The position numbers were made by a program, and so were the translations under genes. Positions 39,097 through 47,125 of a stretch of 64,000 nucleotides of DNA are shown one piece after another. Positions within the stretch are counted from its first letter, which is position 1. Each line of letters begins with the position of its first letter. This DNA is from Sporomusaceae bacterium (GTDB lineage Bacteria; Bacillota; Negativicutes; Sporomusales; UBA7701): positions 1-64,000 of the forward strand of contig JAVKTQ010000007.1 of the NCBI GenBank assembly GCA_031460455.1. Direction: 5' to 3'. Under the pieces are notes generated by a model. That model was given only the letters and a program-made list of their open reading frames with translations, was not told the origin of the DNA and ran no database searches.

Positions 39097-39303
39097 TCAT
39101 TTCCGGATGACGATGGTGTACTCGCCGCCTGACGCCGTACAGTCCACCTGGCAATTCTGCGACTTGGCGAACTTGATGATGTTCTCCCGCGGCGCCGGCT
39201 CGTCGACGACGACGGTGACGACAGCAACCTCCGCCAGGGCATCCCTCGTCTTTATCAAAGGTATCGGGCAGCTTAGCCCCCTGAGGTCAAGCTTTCTGTC
39301 CAT
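39097..39303 (-). CDS. TusA/SirA-family sulfur (or selenium) carrier
   Basis: 68 residues. LDLRGLSCPIPLIKTRDAL carries the Cys-Pro-x-Pro motif of the family, whose Cys holds persulfide. In selenium-type clusters of anaerobes a TusA-like protein sits with YedE-like transporters, as here. ATG after GGAGGCGAG. The stop of yedE is one base before the start. Confidence 0.92.
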   Translation of the reverse strand: MDRKLDLRGLSCPIPLIKTRDALAEVAVVTVVVDEPAPRENIIKFAKSQNCQVDCTASGGEYTIVIRK

Positions 39304-39304
39304 A

Positions 39305-40381
39305 TTATCTCGCCTCCGCTTGAACAGTGATTTTTTCCCGAAACGCAAAGCCGATTGCGGCGGCCGCGGCTATGCCGGCGACGACGGCTATCTGGCCGGC
39401 TGCCGTGACCCCGGCGGCGCTGGCGGCGGCGTTCAGGCCGTGGGATATGCCCGCGCCCGCCAGCATGCCCAGCACGGTAAACATGGCGTCGGTATTGCCT
39501 TCGCCGGTCTGGATGAGCTGACGGAGAGGGCAGCCGCCGGCGAGGGTTGCCGCCAGCCCTGTGAGGAAAAGGCCGAGGAAATTCCACAAATGCATCGTGT
39601 GGGCCAGCGGCTGACCGGCAAAACCGAGCTTGAACGTCCCGAAAGCCAGATTGCCGGCCAGGGCGGCCGCGAAGATTACGGCGTAAACCTTGAGGAGATA
39701 AGTGTCGCGGACCAACAGAAAATCGCGGATGCCGCCGCTCAGGCACATGCGGGTACGCCAGGCCAGTGCGCCCGCCACCAGACCAGCCGCCAGGCTTAAG
39801 AACACCGGCGCGTGCTGGGAGCCGGGGCCTTTAGCGCTGAAATTGAGCCAAACGGCGTTGGTCGCGACGCCGATAACGAGCACAATGGCGGCTGCTGCCG
39901 CCAGGTATCCGGAAAAACGGCCCGCACTGCCCTTGTGCGCGCTCGACCGTCCGAGGTTGAAGCCGCTCCTGAGGAAAACGATCCCGGCCGCGATCCCGGC
40001 CGCGAAACCGGCCAAACCCGTAATGCCGTTGAGATCCCCGCCCGCCAGGCGCAGGATGCCGCGCAGCGGACAGCCGAGGAAAACCAGCGCCCCGATAACC
40101 ATCAGCGCACCGAGGACGAACCTGACAAGCGGCCTGGACCCGCCGCGCGGCCTGAACTCGCCGCTCGCCCGCGAAAGGGCGAATGCGCCGAGCACGAAGC
40201 CCGGAATCTCCGGCCGTGCGTACTGCAGCGCCGCCGCCTGGTGGATGCCCAAAGCGCCGGCAATATCGCGCAGATGGCAGGCGGCGCAGAACCCGTAATT
40301 GCCCGGATTGCCGGCCGCGACCAGCAGCACCGCCCCAAGTCCGAACACCACGCCTGTGGCGATTATCAATACCAAACCCAC
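39305..40381 (-). CDS. yedE: YedE/YeeE-family membrane transporter (putative selenium transport)
   Basis: 358 residues with about ten hydrophobic segments. Family motifs with conserved Cys appear in pairs: NYGFCAACHLRDIAG, FLGCPLRGILRLAGGDLNG, TRMCLSGGIRDFLL and LAGGCPLRQLIQTGEGNTDA. Family members move thiosulfate or, in the YedE group, are linked with selenium. GTG start with GGGAGTGG ahead. First gene of the module, divergent from the LysR gene. No selD, selA or selenoprotein gene is seen in the window. Confidence 0.9.
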   Translation of the reverse strand: MGLVLIIATGVVFGLGAVLLVAAGNPGNYGFCAACHLRDIAGALGIHQAAALQYARPEIPGFVLGAFALSRASGEFRPRGGSRPLVRFVLGALMVIGALVFLGCPLRGILRLAGGDLNGITGLAGFAAGIAAGIVFLRSGFNLGRSSAHKGSAGRFSGYLAAAAAIVLVIGVATNAVWLNFSAKGPGSQHAPVFLSLAAGLVAGALAWRTRMCLSGGIRDFLLVRDTYLLKVYAVIFAAALAGNLAFGTFKLGFAGQPLAHTMHLWNFLGLFLTGLAATLAGGCPLRQLIQTGEGNTDAMFTVLGMLAGAGISHGLNAAASAAGVTAAGQIAVVAGIAAAAAIGFAFREKITVQAEAR

Positions 40382-40565
40382 AACACCACTCCCTATTTCA
40401 CATTAATAGAATATATTTATAATACTTCCAGATTTATTCTATGATTTTACTTTTATTCCTGCTCAAAGGCAAGGAAATTCCCCTGCGACGAGGAAAGAGC
40501 CAAGGAAAAACCTCCTGCACGCCGAAGGAGGTATATATATTCTCTATACTTACGAGGTGACGCCC
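40382..40565. promoter_or_regulatory. Divergent control region yedE / LysR
   Basis: A+T-rich island in a G+C-rich region. Arms ATAGAAT (40406-40412) and ATTCTAT (40436-40442) form an inverted repeat with a 23-base centre; ACCTCC / GGAGGT (40510-40532) and GTATA / TATAC (40531-40549) are further inverted repeats. LysR-type regulators bind such palindromes in divergent regions, so these are candidate operators. A TATACT at 40545 could be the LysR-gene -10. Confidence 0.5.
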
Positions 40566-41465
40566 ATGTCCCACTGGCAATCGCTGTCCGTTTTCCTCGC
40601 CGTCGCCGAAGAGGGCAGTTTTTCCGGCGCGGCGAAAAAGCTCGACCTCACCCAGCCCACCGTTTCGTTCCACATCGACAACCTGGAAAAAAGGCTCGGC
40701 TGCCCGTTGGTTGAGAGGACGGCGAGAGGCGTAAGCCTGACCGCCTACGGCGAGGTATTGTACGGCAATACCCGCAAGGCCGAAGCCTTGCTGCAAATGA
40801 CCGAGAACCAGCTAAAGGCGATGGTGGCCGGCGCCTCCGGCCGGATAACCGTCGGCGCCAGCACCATCCCGGCAGAATACATCCTTCCCGGCCTGATCGC
40901 CGCGCACCTGCGGCAAAACCCCGCCGTCGCGGTCAACCTGCGCACCGGCGACAGCCAGACAGTGCTGGACGCATTTTACCGCGGCGAACTGCCCATCGCC
41001 GTAGTTGGCTCCCGCCCAGCCGGCGACTGCGAAGCCCATCCCCTGTGGCGGGACGAGTTGGTGCTTATCGCCCATCCCCAACTGGCCGCACGGCTGGACG
41101 AAGCCCCGTCGCCGGAAGACGTGCTGGCCCTGCCGCTCGTCGCCAGAAGCAAGTCCTCGGGATCGATGCGGGCCGTCTACGATGCCTTGTCCGCCCACGG
41201 CATCGGGGCGGACAGCCTGCCTGTCACCTTCCAGGTGGGCGGCAACGAAGCCCTAAAAGCGGCAATCGTCAACCAGGCAGGCATAGGCTTCATCTCCCGC
41301 TGGGCGGTAACCGAGGAACTGGCCGACGGCCGGTTGACCGTCATCCCCCTGCCGGCGCTGAAAATCGTTCGGCAGTTTTACGCCGTCAGCCGCCCGCCCC
41401 TGGTACCGGAGTGCGTGAAGGCGTTCTGGGAATACCTGACAGCTAGTGGCGCACACCCAAAATGA
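40566..41465 (+). CDS. LysR-type regulator, likely of the yedE module
   Basis: 299 residues. N-terminal winged HTH (VFLAVAEEGSFSGAAKKLDLTQPTVSFHIDNLEKRLG) and a C-terminal periplasmic-binding-like effector domain (GRITVGASTIPAEYILP). LysR proteins of this type are known with selenium-metabolism clusters, which fits the divergent yedE-tusA-DUF3343 genes, but the effector is not known. ATG after GAGGTG. Confidence 0.9.
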   Translation: MSHWQSLSVFLAVAEEGSFSGAAKKLDLTQPTVSFHIDNLEKRLGCPLVERTARGVSLTAYGEVLYGNTRKAEALLQMTENQLKAMVAGASGRITVGASTIPAEYILPGLIAAHLRQNPAVAVNLRTGDSQTVLDAFYRGELPIAVVGSRPAGDCEAHPLWRDELVLIAHPQLAARLDEAPSPEDVLALPLVARSKSSGSMRAVYDALSAHGIGADSLPVTFQVGGNEALKAAIVNQAGIGFISRWAVTEELADGRLTVIPLPALKIVRQFYAVSRPPLVPECVKAFWEYLTASGAHPK

Positions 41466-41474
41466 GGAACTATA

Positions 41475-41514
41475 CAAAAGCTGTGGAAAGCTAAGCTTCC
41501 CACAGCTTTTTCAT
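41475..41514. terminator. Bidirectional terminator
   Basis: AAAGCTGTGGGAAGCTT-type stem (AAAGCTGTGGAAAGC / GCTTCCCACAGCTTT) with T-runs on both strands. Ends the LysR gene on plus and the pyrophosphatase gene on minus. Confidence 0.9.
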
Positions 41515-41524
41515 TGTTTTTGCG

Positions 41525-43153
41525 CTATTCGCGCGTGGCTTCCACCAGCGGCGGCACCACCTGCTTCTTCCGCGACATCACCCCCGGCAGGCTCAGTACC
41601 CCACCATCGCCCGCCTTGCCGAACGCGGCGGGGATGAGGCCGGTGGCCTGCCCGGCGTAGACGAGGTGGCTCGTTTCGTTCAGAATATCGGTCACCATCA
41701 GGATGACGAGGTCAAAATCCTCCTTCTGGCCCAAAGCTTCCATGGCGACCTGCAGTTTCTCTTTCGCCGCCAGCAGCGCGCCAGGGTCCATCACAGAAAT
41801 CTGCGCGATCGCCACCCGGTACTCGCCGATCTGGAACTCCTTGAGGTCGCTGGCGATGATCTCCCCCGGCGACAGGCTGCCGGGCGCCCAACCTGCCTTG
41901 AATATCGCCTGGCCGAAAGAATCGATATCCACGCCGGTGGCGTCCGCCAGCCTGCGAGCAGTTTCTCTGTCCTTGGCGGTGGCCGTCGGCGACCGGAAAA
42001 GGACGGTGTCGGACAGCACCGCGGCCAGCAGCAGTCCGGCGATCTTCTCCGGAATCGCCACACCCCGGTGCCAGAACATATTCGCGACAATCGTCGCCGT
42101 CGAGCCCACCGGCTCGTGGCGGATGAATATCGGTTCGCCGGTTTCCAAGCCGCCGAGGCGATGATGGTCGATAATCTCGACGATATTCGCTTCCTCGATC
42201 CCTTCCACCGCCTGGGAGCGTTCGTTATGGTCGACGAGGATGACCTTTTCCCGCTCCGGAACGATAAGCCGGTCGCGGTCCAGCAGGCCCACCAGCCTGC
42301 CCTGGTCGACGACCGGATAGTTGCGGTGCTTGGTGCGGACAATGACATTCTTGATTTCGGCCACAAGGTCGCGGGGGCTGAATGCCACCACATCCCGCTG
42401 CATGATCATCCGCACCGGCACGCTTTGGTTGATCAGCCGGGCCGCAGTGTAGGTATCATGAGGGGTCACTATCACGACAACGCCGCGTTGGGCCGCAGCG
42501 GCCCGCACCGCCTGAGAAACCCTCGCCCCGCCGGTGACGATCAGGCAGGAGATTCCGCGGCCGATACAGGCCAGTTGGGCCTCCTCGCGGTTGCCCACCA
42601 GAACGACGCCGCCGGGTTGGATCACTTTCACCATCGTATCGGCCTTCGCAGCGCCGATCCACACCTTGCCCGCCACCTCGCGGTCAGGATCATCGCCGAC
42701 GACGAGGTCGCCGTCCAGGACGCTGAGAACGCCGCCGAAAGTGACGCCCGCCTCCTTCAGGTCCTGCATTTCCAGTTCCTCGATATACCTTTTCGCCAGA
42801 TCGCCCACCGACACGATGCCGGCCAGCCTGCCATCCTCTGCCACCACCGGCACCGACTTCACGCCGTGCCGCTTCATCACGGCGCCGAGCCCGCGCAGCG
42901 TATCCCCCGGCCTGACCGATACGGCGACGGAATGCATCACGTCGTCGGCCCGCGGGTGAAGATCGGCCACGAGCAGCGGAGCCTCCACCCCGAAATGGTC
43001 GAGCACGAATTTCGTCTCGGCATTGATCTTCCCGGCCCGGGCAGCGACAGCCTCTTCGCCCTGGGCCTTCTTCAGATGCGCGTAAGCTATCGCCGAACAG
43101 ATCGAGTCCGTGTCAGGGTTGCGGTGACCGATGACATACAGCGGCTTGGCCAT
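41525..43153 (-). CDS. CBS-domain manganese-dependent inorganic pyrophosphatase (family II)
   Basis: 542 residues, longer than the plain family II enzyme (about 310). DHH-type active site: GHRNPDTDSI at the start, LVDHNERSQ and EIIDHHRLGG, with the DHHA2 domain at the end. Between the first and second catalytic blocks are CBS domains (SVRPGDTLRGLGAVMKRHGVKSVPVV ... and FSPRDLVAEIKNVIVRTKHRNYPVV) and a DRTGG-like insert, the layout of nucleotide-regulated CBS-PPases of anaerobes. It hydrolyses PPi, and adenine nucleotides are expected to regulate it. ATG after AAGGAGG. Confidence 0.93.
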   Translation of the reverse strand: MAKPLYVIGHRNPDTDSICSAIAYAHLKKAQGEEAVAARAGKINAETKFVLDHFGVEAPLLVADLHPRADDVMHSVAVSVRPGDTLRGLGAVMKRHGVKSVPVVAEDGRLAGIVSVGDLAKRYIEELEMQDLKEAGVTFGGVLSVLDGDLVVGDDPDREVAGKVWIGAAKADTMVKVIQPGGVVLVGNREEAQLACIGRGISCLIVTGGARVSQAVRAAAAQRGVVVIVTPHDTYTAARLINQSVPVRMIMQRDVVAFSPRDLVAEIKNVIVRTKHRNYPVVDQGRLVGLLDRDRLIVPEREKVILVDHNERSQAVEGIEEANIVEIIDHHRLGGLETGEPIFIRHEPVGSTATIVANMFWHRGVAIPEKIAGLLLAAVLSDTVLFRSPTATAKDRETARRLADATGVDIDSFGQAIFKAGWAPGSLSPGEIIASDLKEFQIGEYRVAIAQISVMDPGALLAAKEKLQVAMEALGQKEDFDLVILMVTDILNETSHLVYAGQATGLIPAAFGKAGDGGVLSLPGVMSRKKQVVPPLVEATRE

Positions 43154-43185
43154 AAGAACCTCCTTGGCACTGCATCCTTACCCAT

Positions 43186-43194
43186 ATTATAGCA
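43186..43194 (-). promoter_or_regulatory. Extended -10 promoter for the pyrophosphatase gene
   Basis: TGCTATAAT on the minus strand, about 35 bases before the pyrophosphatase start. The -35 is weak. Confidence 0.6.
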
Positions 43195-43237
43195 CAGCCG
43201 GACCAAGTAAATCAGCGCCCGTCCCTCGAACAAATGT

Positions 43238-43267
43238 TTGCCAAACTAATGTTCCGTGAATTATAAT
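43238..43267 (+). promoter_or_regulatory. Promoter of the radical-SAM/DUF4130 pair
   Basis: TTGCCA (-35), 18 bases, TATAAT (-10), about 47 bases before the radical-SAM start. Confidence 0.7.
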
Positions 43268-43313
43268 AAGAGAAGAGCATTCTGTGGCATCTGAGCGGAA
43301 AGGACGTGGTCAC

Positions 43314-44645
43314 TTGGATGTTTTCGAAAAGCTGAAGATTCTCACCGACGCGGCCAAGTATGATGTCGCCTGTACCTCGAGCGGAGTGGATAAAAAGGCC
43401 TCTGCCGGCGGTATCGGCAGCGCGGCTGCCTGCGGTATCTGTCATAGTTTTTCGGCTGACGGCCGCTGCATCTCGCTGCTGAAGGTGCTGCTTACCAACG
43501 TCTGTGTCTATGACTGCAAATACTGCGTCAACCGGCGCTCCAACGACACGCCGCGGGCCGCGTTCTCCCCCCGTGAACTTGCGGAACTGACCATAAATTT
43601 TTATCGGCGCAATTACATCGAGGGCCTGTTTCTCAGCTCCGGGGTGCTGAGGAGCCCCGACTACACCTGTGAGCAAATGATCGAAGCCTTGCGCATCCTG
43701 CGCGAAGATTATCGTTTTTCCGGCTACATCCACGCCAAAGCCATCCCCGGAGCCGACAACACGCTCCTCACCCGCCTCGGCATGCTCGCGGACCGGATGA
43801 GCGTAAATATCGAGCTGCCGTCCCAGGACAGTCTGCGTCTTTTAGCTCCGGACAAATCAAAACATGCCATTTTTTCGCCCATGAGCCATATTCAGAAAAG
43901 CATCCAGGAAAACTCGCGCGACGTCGTGAAATACCGGCATTCGCCCAAGTTCGCGCCAGCCGGCCAGAGCACGCAGATGATTATCGGCGCAACACCTGAT
44001 ACGGATTATCAGATATTGAATTTAACGGAAGGCCTCTACAAGAAATACCGGCTAAAGCGCGTCTTTTTCTCCGCCTACACCCCGGTAGCCGCAGACAGTC
44101 TCCTGCCCGCCCCGGATACCAAGCCGCAGCTGTGGCGCGAACACCGGCTCTATCAGGCTGATTGGCTACTCAGGTACTACGATTTCGCCGCCGGCGAGCT
44201 TCTCGACGAACAGCACCAAAATTTCAACCCTTACCTCGATCCCAAATGCACCTGGGCGCTCAACAACCTGCAGTTTTTCCCGGTAGACGTCAACCGCGCC
44301 GCTTACCGCGACTTGCTGCGTGTACCGGGGATCGGCGTAACGAGCGCCAAACGGATTATCGCGGCCCGCCGGACATGCGCCCTCCGAATCGAAGGCCTGA
44401 AACATCTCGGAGTTGTCCTCAAACGGGCCCGGTTTTTTATCACCTGCAGCGGAAAAACGGCCGACGGCATAAAAATAACCGAGAATAATGCACTACGCTC
44501 CCTGCTGTCCGCAAAAACACTGGAGCAATACCGCTTCGATTTCTCGCGGCAACAGCTTTCCCTTTTCGACCAACCGCCGATTAATTTTTACCCTGGGAGG
44601 ATGTACGAACATGCAGGCGCAGGCGGACCTAACCTACTATTATGA
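43314..44645 (+). CDS. Putative DNA modification/repair radical SAM protein (TIGR03916-type)
   Basis: 443 residues. MDVFEKLKILTDAAKYDVACTSSG is typical of the TIGR03916 family. The SAM cluster is CVYDCKYC (about residues 63-70), followed by a C-terminal helix-hairpin-helix region (LLRVPGIGVTSAKRIIAARR, about 338-357) that binds DNA in repair proteins. Start: TTG preceded by AAAGGA; upstream codons in frame do not fit. The next gene overlaps by 35 bases. Family function is predicted, not proven. Confidence 0.88.
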   Translation: MDVFEKLKILTDAAKYDVACTSSGVDKKASAGGIGSAAACGICHSFSADGRCISLLKVLLTNVCVYDCKYCVNRRSNDTPRAAFSPRELAELTINFYRRNYIEGLFLSSGVLRSPDYTCEQMIEALRILREDYRFSGYIHAKAIPGADNTLLTRLGMLADRMSVNIELPSQDSLRLLAPDKSKHAIFSPMSHIQKSIQENSRDVVKYRHSPKFAPAGQSTQMIIGATPDTDYQILNLTEGLYKKYRLKRVFFSAYTPVAADSLLPAPDTKPQLWREHRLYQADWLLRYYDFAAGELLDEQHQNFNPYLDPKCTWALNNLQFFPVDVNRAAYRDLLRVPGIGVTSAKRIIAARRTCALRIEGLKHLGVVLKRARFFITCSGKTADGIKITENNALRSLLSAKTLEQYRFDFSRQQLSLFDQPPINFYPGRMYEHAGAGGPNLLL

Positions 44646-45435
44646 CGGCAGCTTCGACGGGCTGATGTGCTGCGTCTTCGAAAGCTACGATAAGCAAGAG
44701 ATACCCATCGACATCCTCATGGATTCCGCCGCTCCCCAGCTCTTTTCCGGCAAATCGATCCCGACCGATCCGCAAAAGTCAAGCAGGGTACTGGCCTCCA
44801 TCCCGAAAAAGCTCGGTTCGGCGGCCCTGAATTTCGTAAAACACGCTTTCCTGACCTGCCTGCCGCAAAAAGAATTGTACATCCTGCTCTTCCTGCGCCG
44901 CGGTTACCAGCACGGCCCCCAGATAATGAACATGCTCACCGACGAGGTTGTGAACAAACTTTTCAAGGCTGTCAACCACCTGAACCGGGAAAGCCATCTG
45001 CTGAAAGGCTTCCTGCGGTTTTCCGTATGCAATGGCGTCCTTGTCGGCGAAGTCGCGCCGAAAAACTACGTCCTCCCGCTGCTCACGCAGCACTTCTGCG
45101 AGCGCTATCCCGAAGAACGCTTCCTGATTGTCGATAAAACCCACGGCATGGGCCTGCTGTACCAGCCGTACCAGGCGAGGGTCGTCCCCATCGCCGACCT
45201 TGAGCTGCCGGAAATCGACGAAGACGAGCAATCCTATCGCGAGCTCTGGCAGCTGTTCTACGACACCATTGCCATCCGCGAACGGTACAACCCCGAATGC
45301 CGCATGAGTCATATGCCCAAACGCTACTGGAAATACATGACTGAGTTCGGCCGCCCCCCAGGCGGCGCCAAGCCGAAGCTTGCTTCCTTCGGCGGCAAGC
45401 TGTTGAACCCGGCCGCCGGCGAAGCGCCAAATTGA
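44611..45435 (+). CDS. DUF4130-type putative DNA repair partner protein (TIGR03915-type)
   Basis: 274 residues. MQAQADLTYYYDGSFDGLMCCVFESY, then a long middle and the end MPKRYWKYMTEF..., which fit the TIGR03915/DUF4130 family that occurs with the radical-SAM gene upstream. Start ATG after GGGAGG within the previous gene; that gene overlaps its first 35 bases, so expression is coupled. The family has been linked with uracil-DNA-glycosylase domains in some genomes; none is fused here. Confidence 0.88.
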   Translation: MQAQADLTYYYDGSFDGLMCCVFESYDKQEIPIDILMDSAAPQLFSGKSIPTDPQKSSRVLASIPKKLGSAALNFVKHAFLTCLPQKELYILLFLRRGYQHGPQIMNMLTDEVVNKLFKAVNHLNRESHLLKGFLRFSVCNGVLVGEVAPKNYVLPLLTQHFCERYPEERFLIVDKTHGMGLLYQPYQARVVPIADLELPEIDEDEQSYRELWQLFYDTIAIRERYNPECRMSHMPKRYWKYMTEFGRPPGGAKPKLASFGGKLLNPAAGEAPN

Positions 45436-45489
45436 CGCTGGCGATTCGGCCACGCTATAATAAAGAAAAACCTTTACGCGAGGCCGGAT

Positions 45490-46269
45490 ATGACAGCAAA
45501 GATGCCGCAAAAATATTACTCCCGCCTCTGGCGGGCCATCCTCGAATTCGACCTCCTCACAGACGGCGACAGGATCCTCGTCGGCCTCTCCGGCGGCAAG
45601 GACAGCGTCTTCCTCACCTACGCGCTGGCCGCCATCCGCGACTTTTCCCCCCGGCCCTTCGAACTGGCCGCCGTCACCCTTGACCCCCAGTTCACCGCCG
45701 ACTTCGACCCGACGCCGCTGACGGCGTTCTGTGCCAGCCTTGGCGTGCCTCACCACGCCCTCAAGGCCGATATCGCCGGCGCCATCGCCAAAGGCGGCGG
45801 CAAAGACCCCTGCTTCGTCTGCTCGTACTTCAGGCGGGCCTTTATCAACAGCTTCGCCGTCCAAAACGGCTTTAACAAAATCGCTTATGCCCACCACCAC
45901 GACGACGCCGTCGAAACCTTCGTCATGGGCATGCTCTATACCGGCCAGCTCAAAACCTTCCTTCCCAAAACCCAGCTCGACCGCACCGGCCTCACCGTCA
46001 TCCGGCCGCTCATCTTTTTCCGCGAGAAGGAACTGCGCGCCACGCCACGCCTGCACGGCTTCACCCCCATCCCCAGCCCCTGTCCCCTCGACGGCAAAAC
46101 CAAGCGCCAGGAAGTGAAAGAACTCATCCGCGGCTGGGAGCGGACCAACAAACACGCATTCCGCCACCTGGCCGCCGCCATGCGCGAAAGCCCGGCAACC
46201 GAGCTCTGGCCCCAGACCCCGCCGAGGGCGGAGTTGCAGGCGATGCACCGCGCCTTCTGGAACAAATGA
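45490..46269 (+). CDS. TtcA-like ATP-PPase (tRNA 2-thiolation family)
   Basis: 259 residues. PP-loop SGGKDSVF (about 35-42), CFVCSYFRR (CxxC, about 115) and a later Cys-containing SPCPLDGKTKRQEV. TtcA makes 2-thiocytidine-32 in tRNA with an [Fe-S] cluster held by these cysteines. Family includes near relatives with other tRNA thiolation roles, so specific site is not certain. ATG after GAGGCCGGAT. It follows the DUF4130 gene by 54 bases and ends before the T-box region. Confidence 0.85.
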   Translation: MTAKMPQKYYSRLWRAILEFDLLTDGDRILVGLSGGKDSVFLTYALAAIRDFSPRPFELAAVTLDPQFTADFDPTPLTAFCASLGVPHHALKADIAGAIAKGGGKDPCFVCSYFRRAFINSFAVQNGFNKIAYAHHHDDAVETFVMGMLYTGQLKTFLPKTQLDRTGLTVIRPLIFFREKELRATPRLHGFTPIPSPCPLDGKTKRQEVKELIRGWERTNKHAFRHLAAAMRESPATELWPQTPPRAELQAMHRAFWNK

Positions 46270-46298
46270 CCGCAACCCCGTTGTCTGAATTTTTTCGC

Positions 46299-46327
46299 TT
46301 GCGTCCCAATCCTATTCATGCTATCAT
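46299..46327 (+). promoter_or_regulatory. Promoter of the Ala T-box transcript
   Basis: TTGCGT (-35), 17 bases, TATCAT (-10). Starts near 46334, where the T-box leader begins. Confidence 0.8.
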
Positions 46328-46333
46328 AAGTAG

Positions 46334-46577
46334 CAAATCTACATTGCAAAGGCGATGAGCGGGAAAGTACGGACGCCGCATCCTCCAAGAGAGCCGGGGT
46401 AGGTGGGAGCCGGCAGGAAAAGCGTTCCGGAAAGCCCCCCGCGAGCCGTGGGCCGAAGCACAGTAAGCCCAACCGCGTCCCCGGCGTTACTGGGCAGAGG
46501 CGAGCCGCACAGCGGCTAATCTAGGTGGTACCGCGGGATAATAAAACCCGTCCTTGTATAAGGACGGGTTTTTTTGT
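46334..46577 (+). promoter_or_regulatory. T-box leader, specifier GCC (Ala)
   Basis: Stem I has AGTA near 46366, AGAGAGCC and AGGTGGGAGCC. The 3' side of the specifier loop reads GAA-A-GCC (GCC at 46434-46436), the same offset as in the pheA leader where it gives UUC, so the codon is for alanine. The T-box GGTGGTACCGCGGG lies at 46524-46537, then a terminator AACCCGTCC / GGACGGGTT with a T-run (46544-46577). It controls an Lrp-like regulator and an aminotransferase. Assignment by offset should be checked by folding. Confidence 0.9.
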
Positions 46578-46645
46578 ATCTTCGGTCGCCTAGGAGGGGC
46601 ATCTGCTGCAAGGCTAAAATGAATATTATTGAGAGGTGGATTTTC

Positions 46646-47125
46646 ATGCGCGAATTACTGGAACTCCTCGAAAAAGACCACACCCTTACGGTTGCACAGC
46701 TGGCCGTCATGCTCGACAAGCCGCAGGAAGAAATCGCCGCCCTGATAAATCAGTACGAGGCCGATAAAACCATCGTCAAATACCAGACGATCGTCAACTG
46801 GGAGAAGGCCGGCGCCGACCGGGTAACCGCCATCATCGAGGTCAGGATCACCCCCCAGCGGGAAGTCGGCTTCGACGCCATCGCCGAACGCATCTACCGG
46901 TTCCCCGAGGTGCGCAGCCTCTACCTCATGTCAGGCGCCTACGACCTCCTCGTCATCGTCGAGGCCAAAACCCTGAAAGAAGCCGCCCAGTTCGTCTCCA
47001 CCAAGCTGTCGACCATCGAAGGCGTCATCGGCACAACCACCCACTTCATGCTCAAACAGTACAAAGAGGCGGGCGTCATCCTCGAGGATGAGGAAGAAGA
47101 CCGCAGGCTGGTGGTGTCGCCATGA
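46646..47125 (+). CDS. Lrp/AsnC-family transcriptional regulator
   Basis: 159 residues. N-terminal HTH (LLELLEKDHTLTVAQLAVMLDKPQEEIAALIN) and a C-terminal RAM ligand domain (EVRSLYLMSGAYDLLVIVEAKTLKEAAQFV). The acidic tail is DEEEDRR. ATG after GAGAGGTGG. The stop overlaps the next start (ATGA), so it is coupled to the aminotransferase. Under the Ala T-box. Confidence 0.93.
   Translation: MRELLELLEKDHTLTVAQLAVMLDKPQEEIAALINQYEADKTIVKYQTIVNWEKAGADRVTAIIEVRITPQREVGFDAIAERIYRFPEVRSLYLMSGAYDLLVIVEAKTLKEAAQFVSTKLSTIEGVIGTTTHFMLKQYKEAGVILEDEEEDRRLVVSP

Noticed and set aside
44779-46275. 498-codon minus-strand open frame
   Set aside because: Lies opposite the DUF4130 and TtcA-like genes, which have motifs and ribosome-binding sites.
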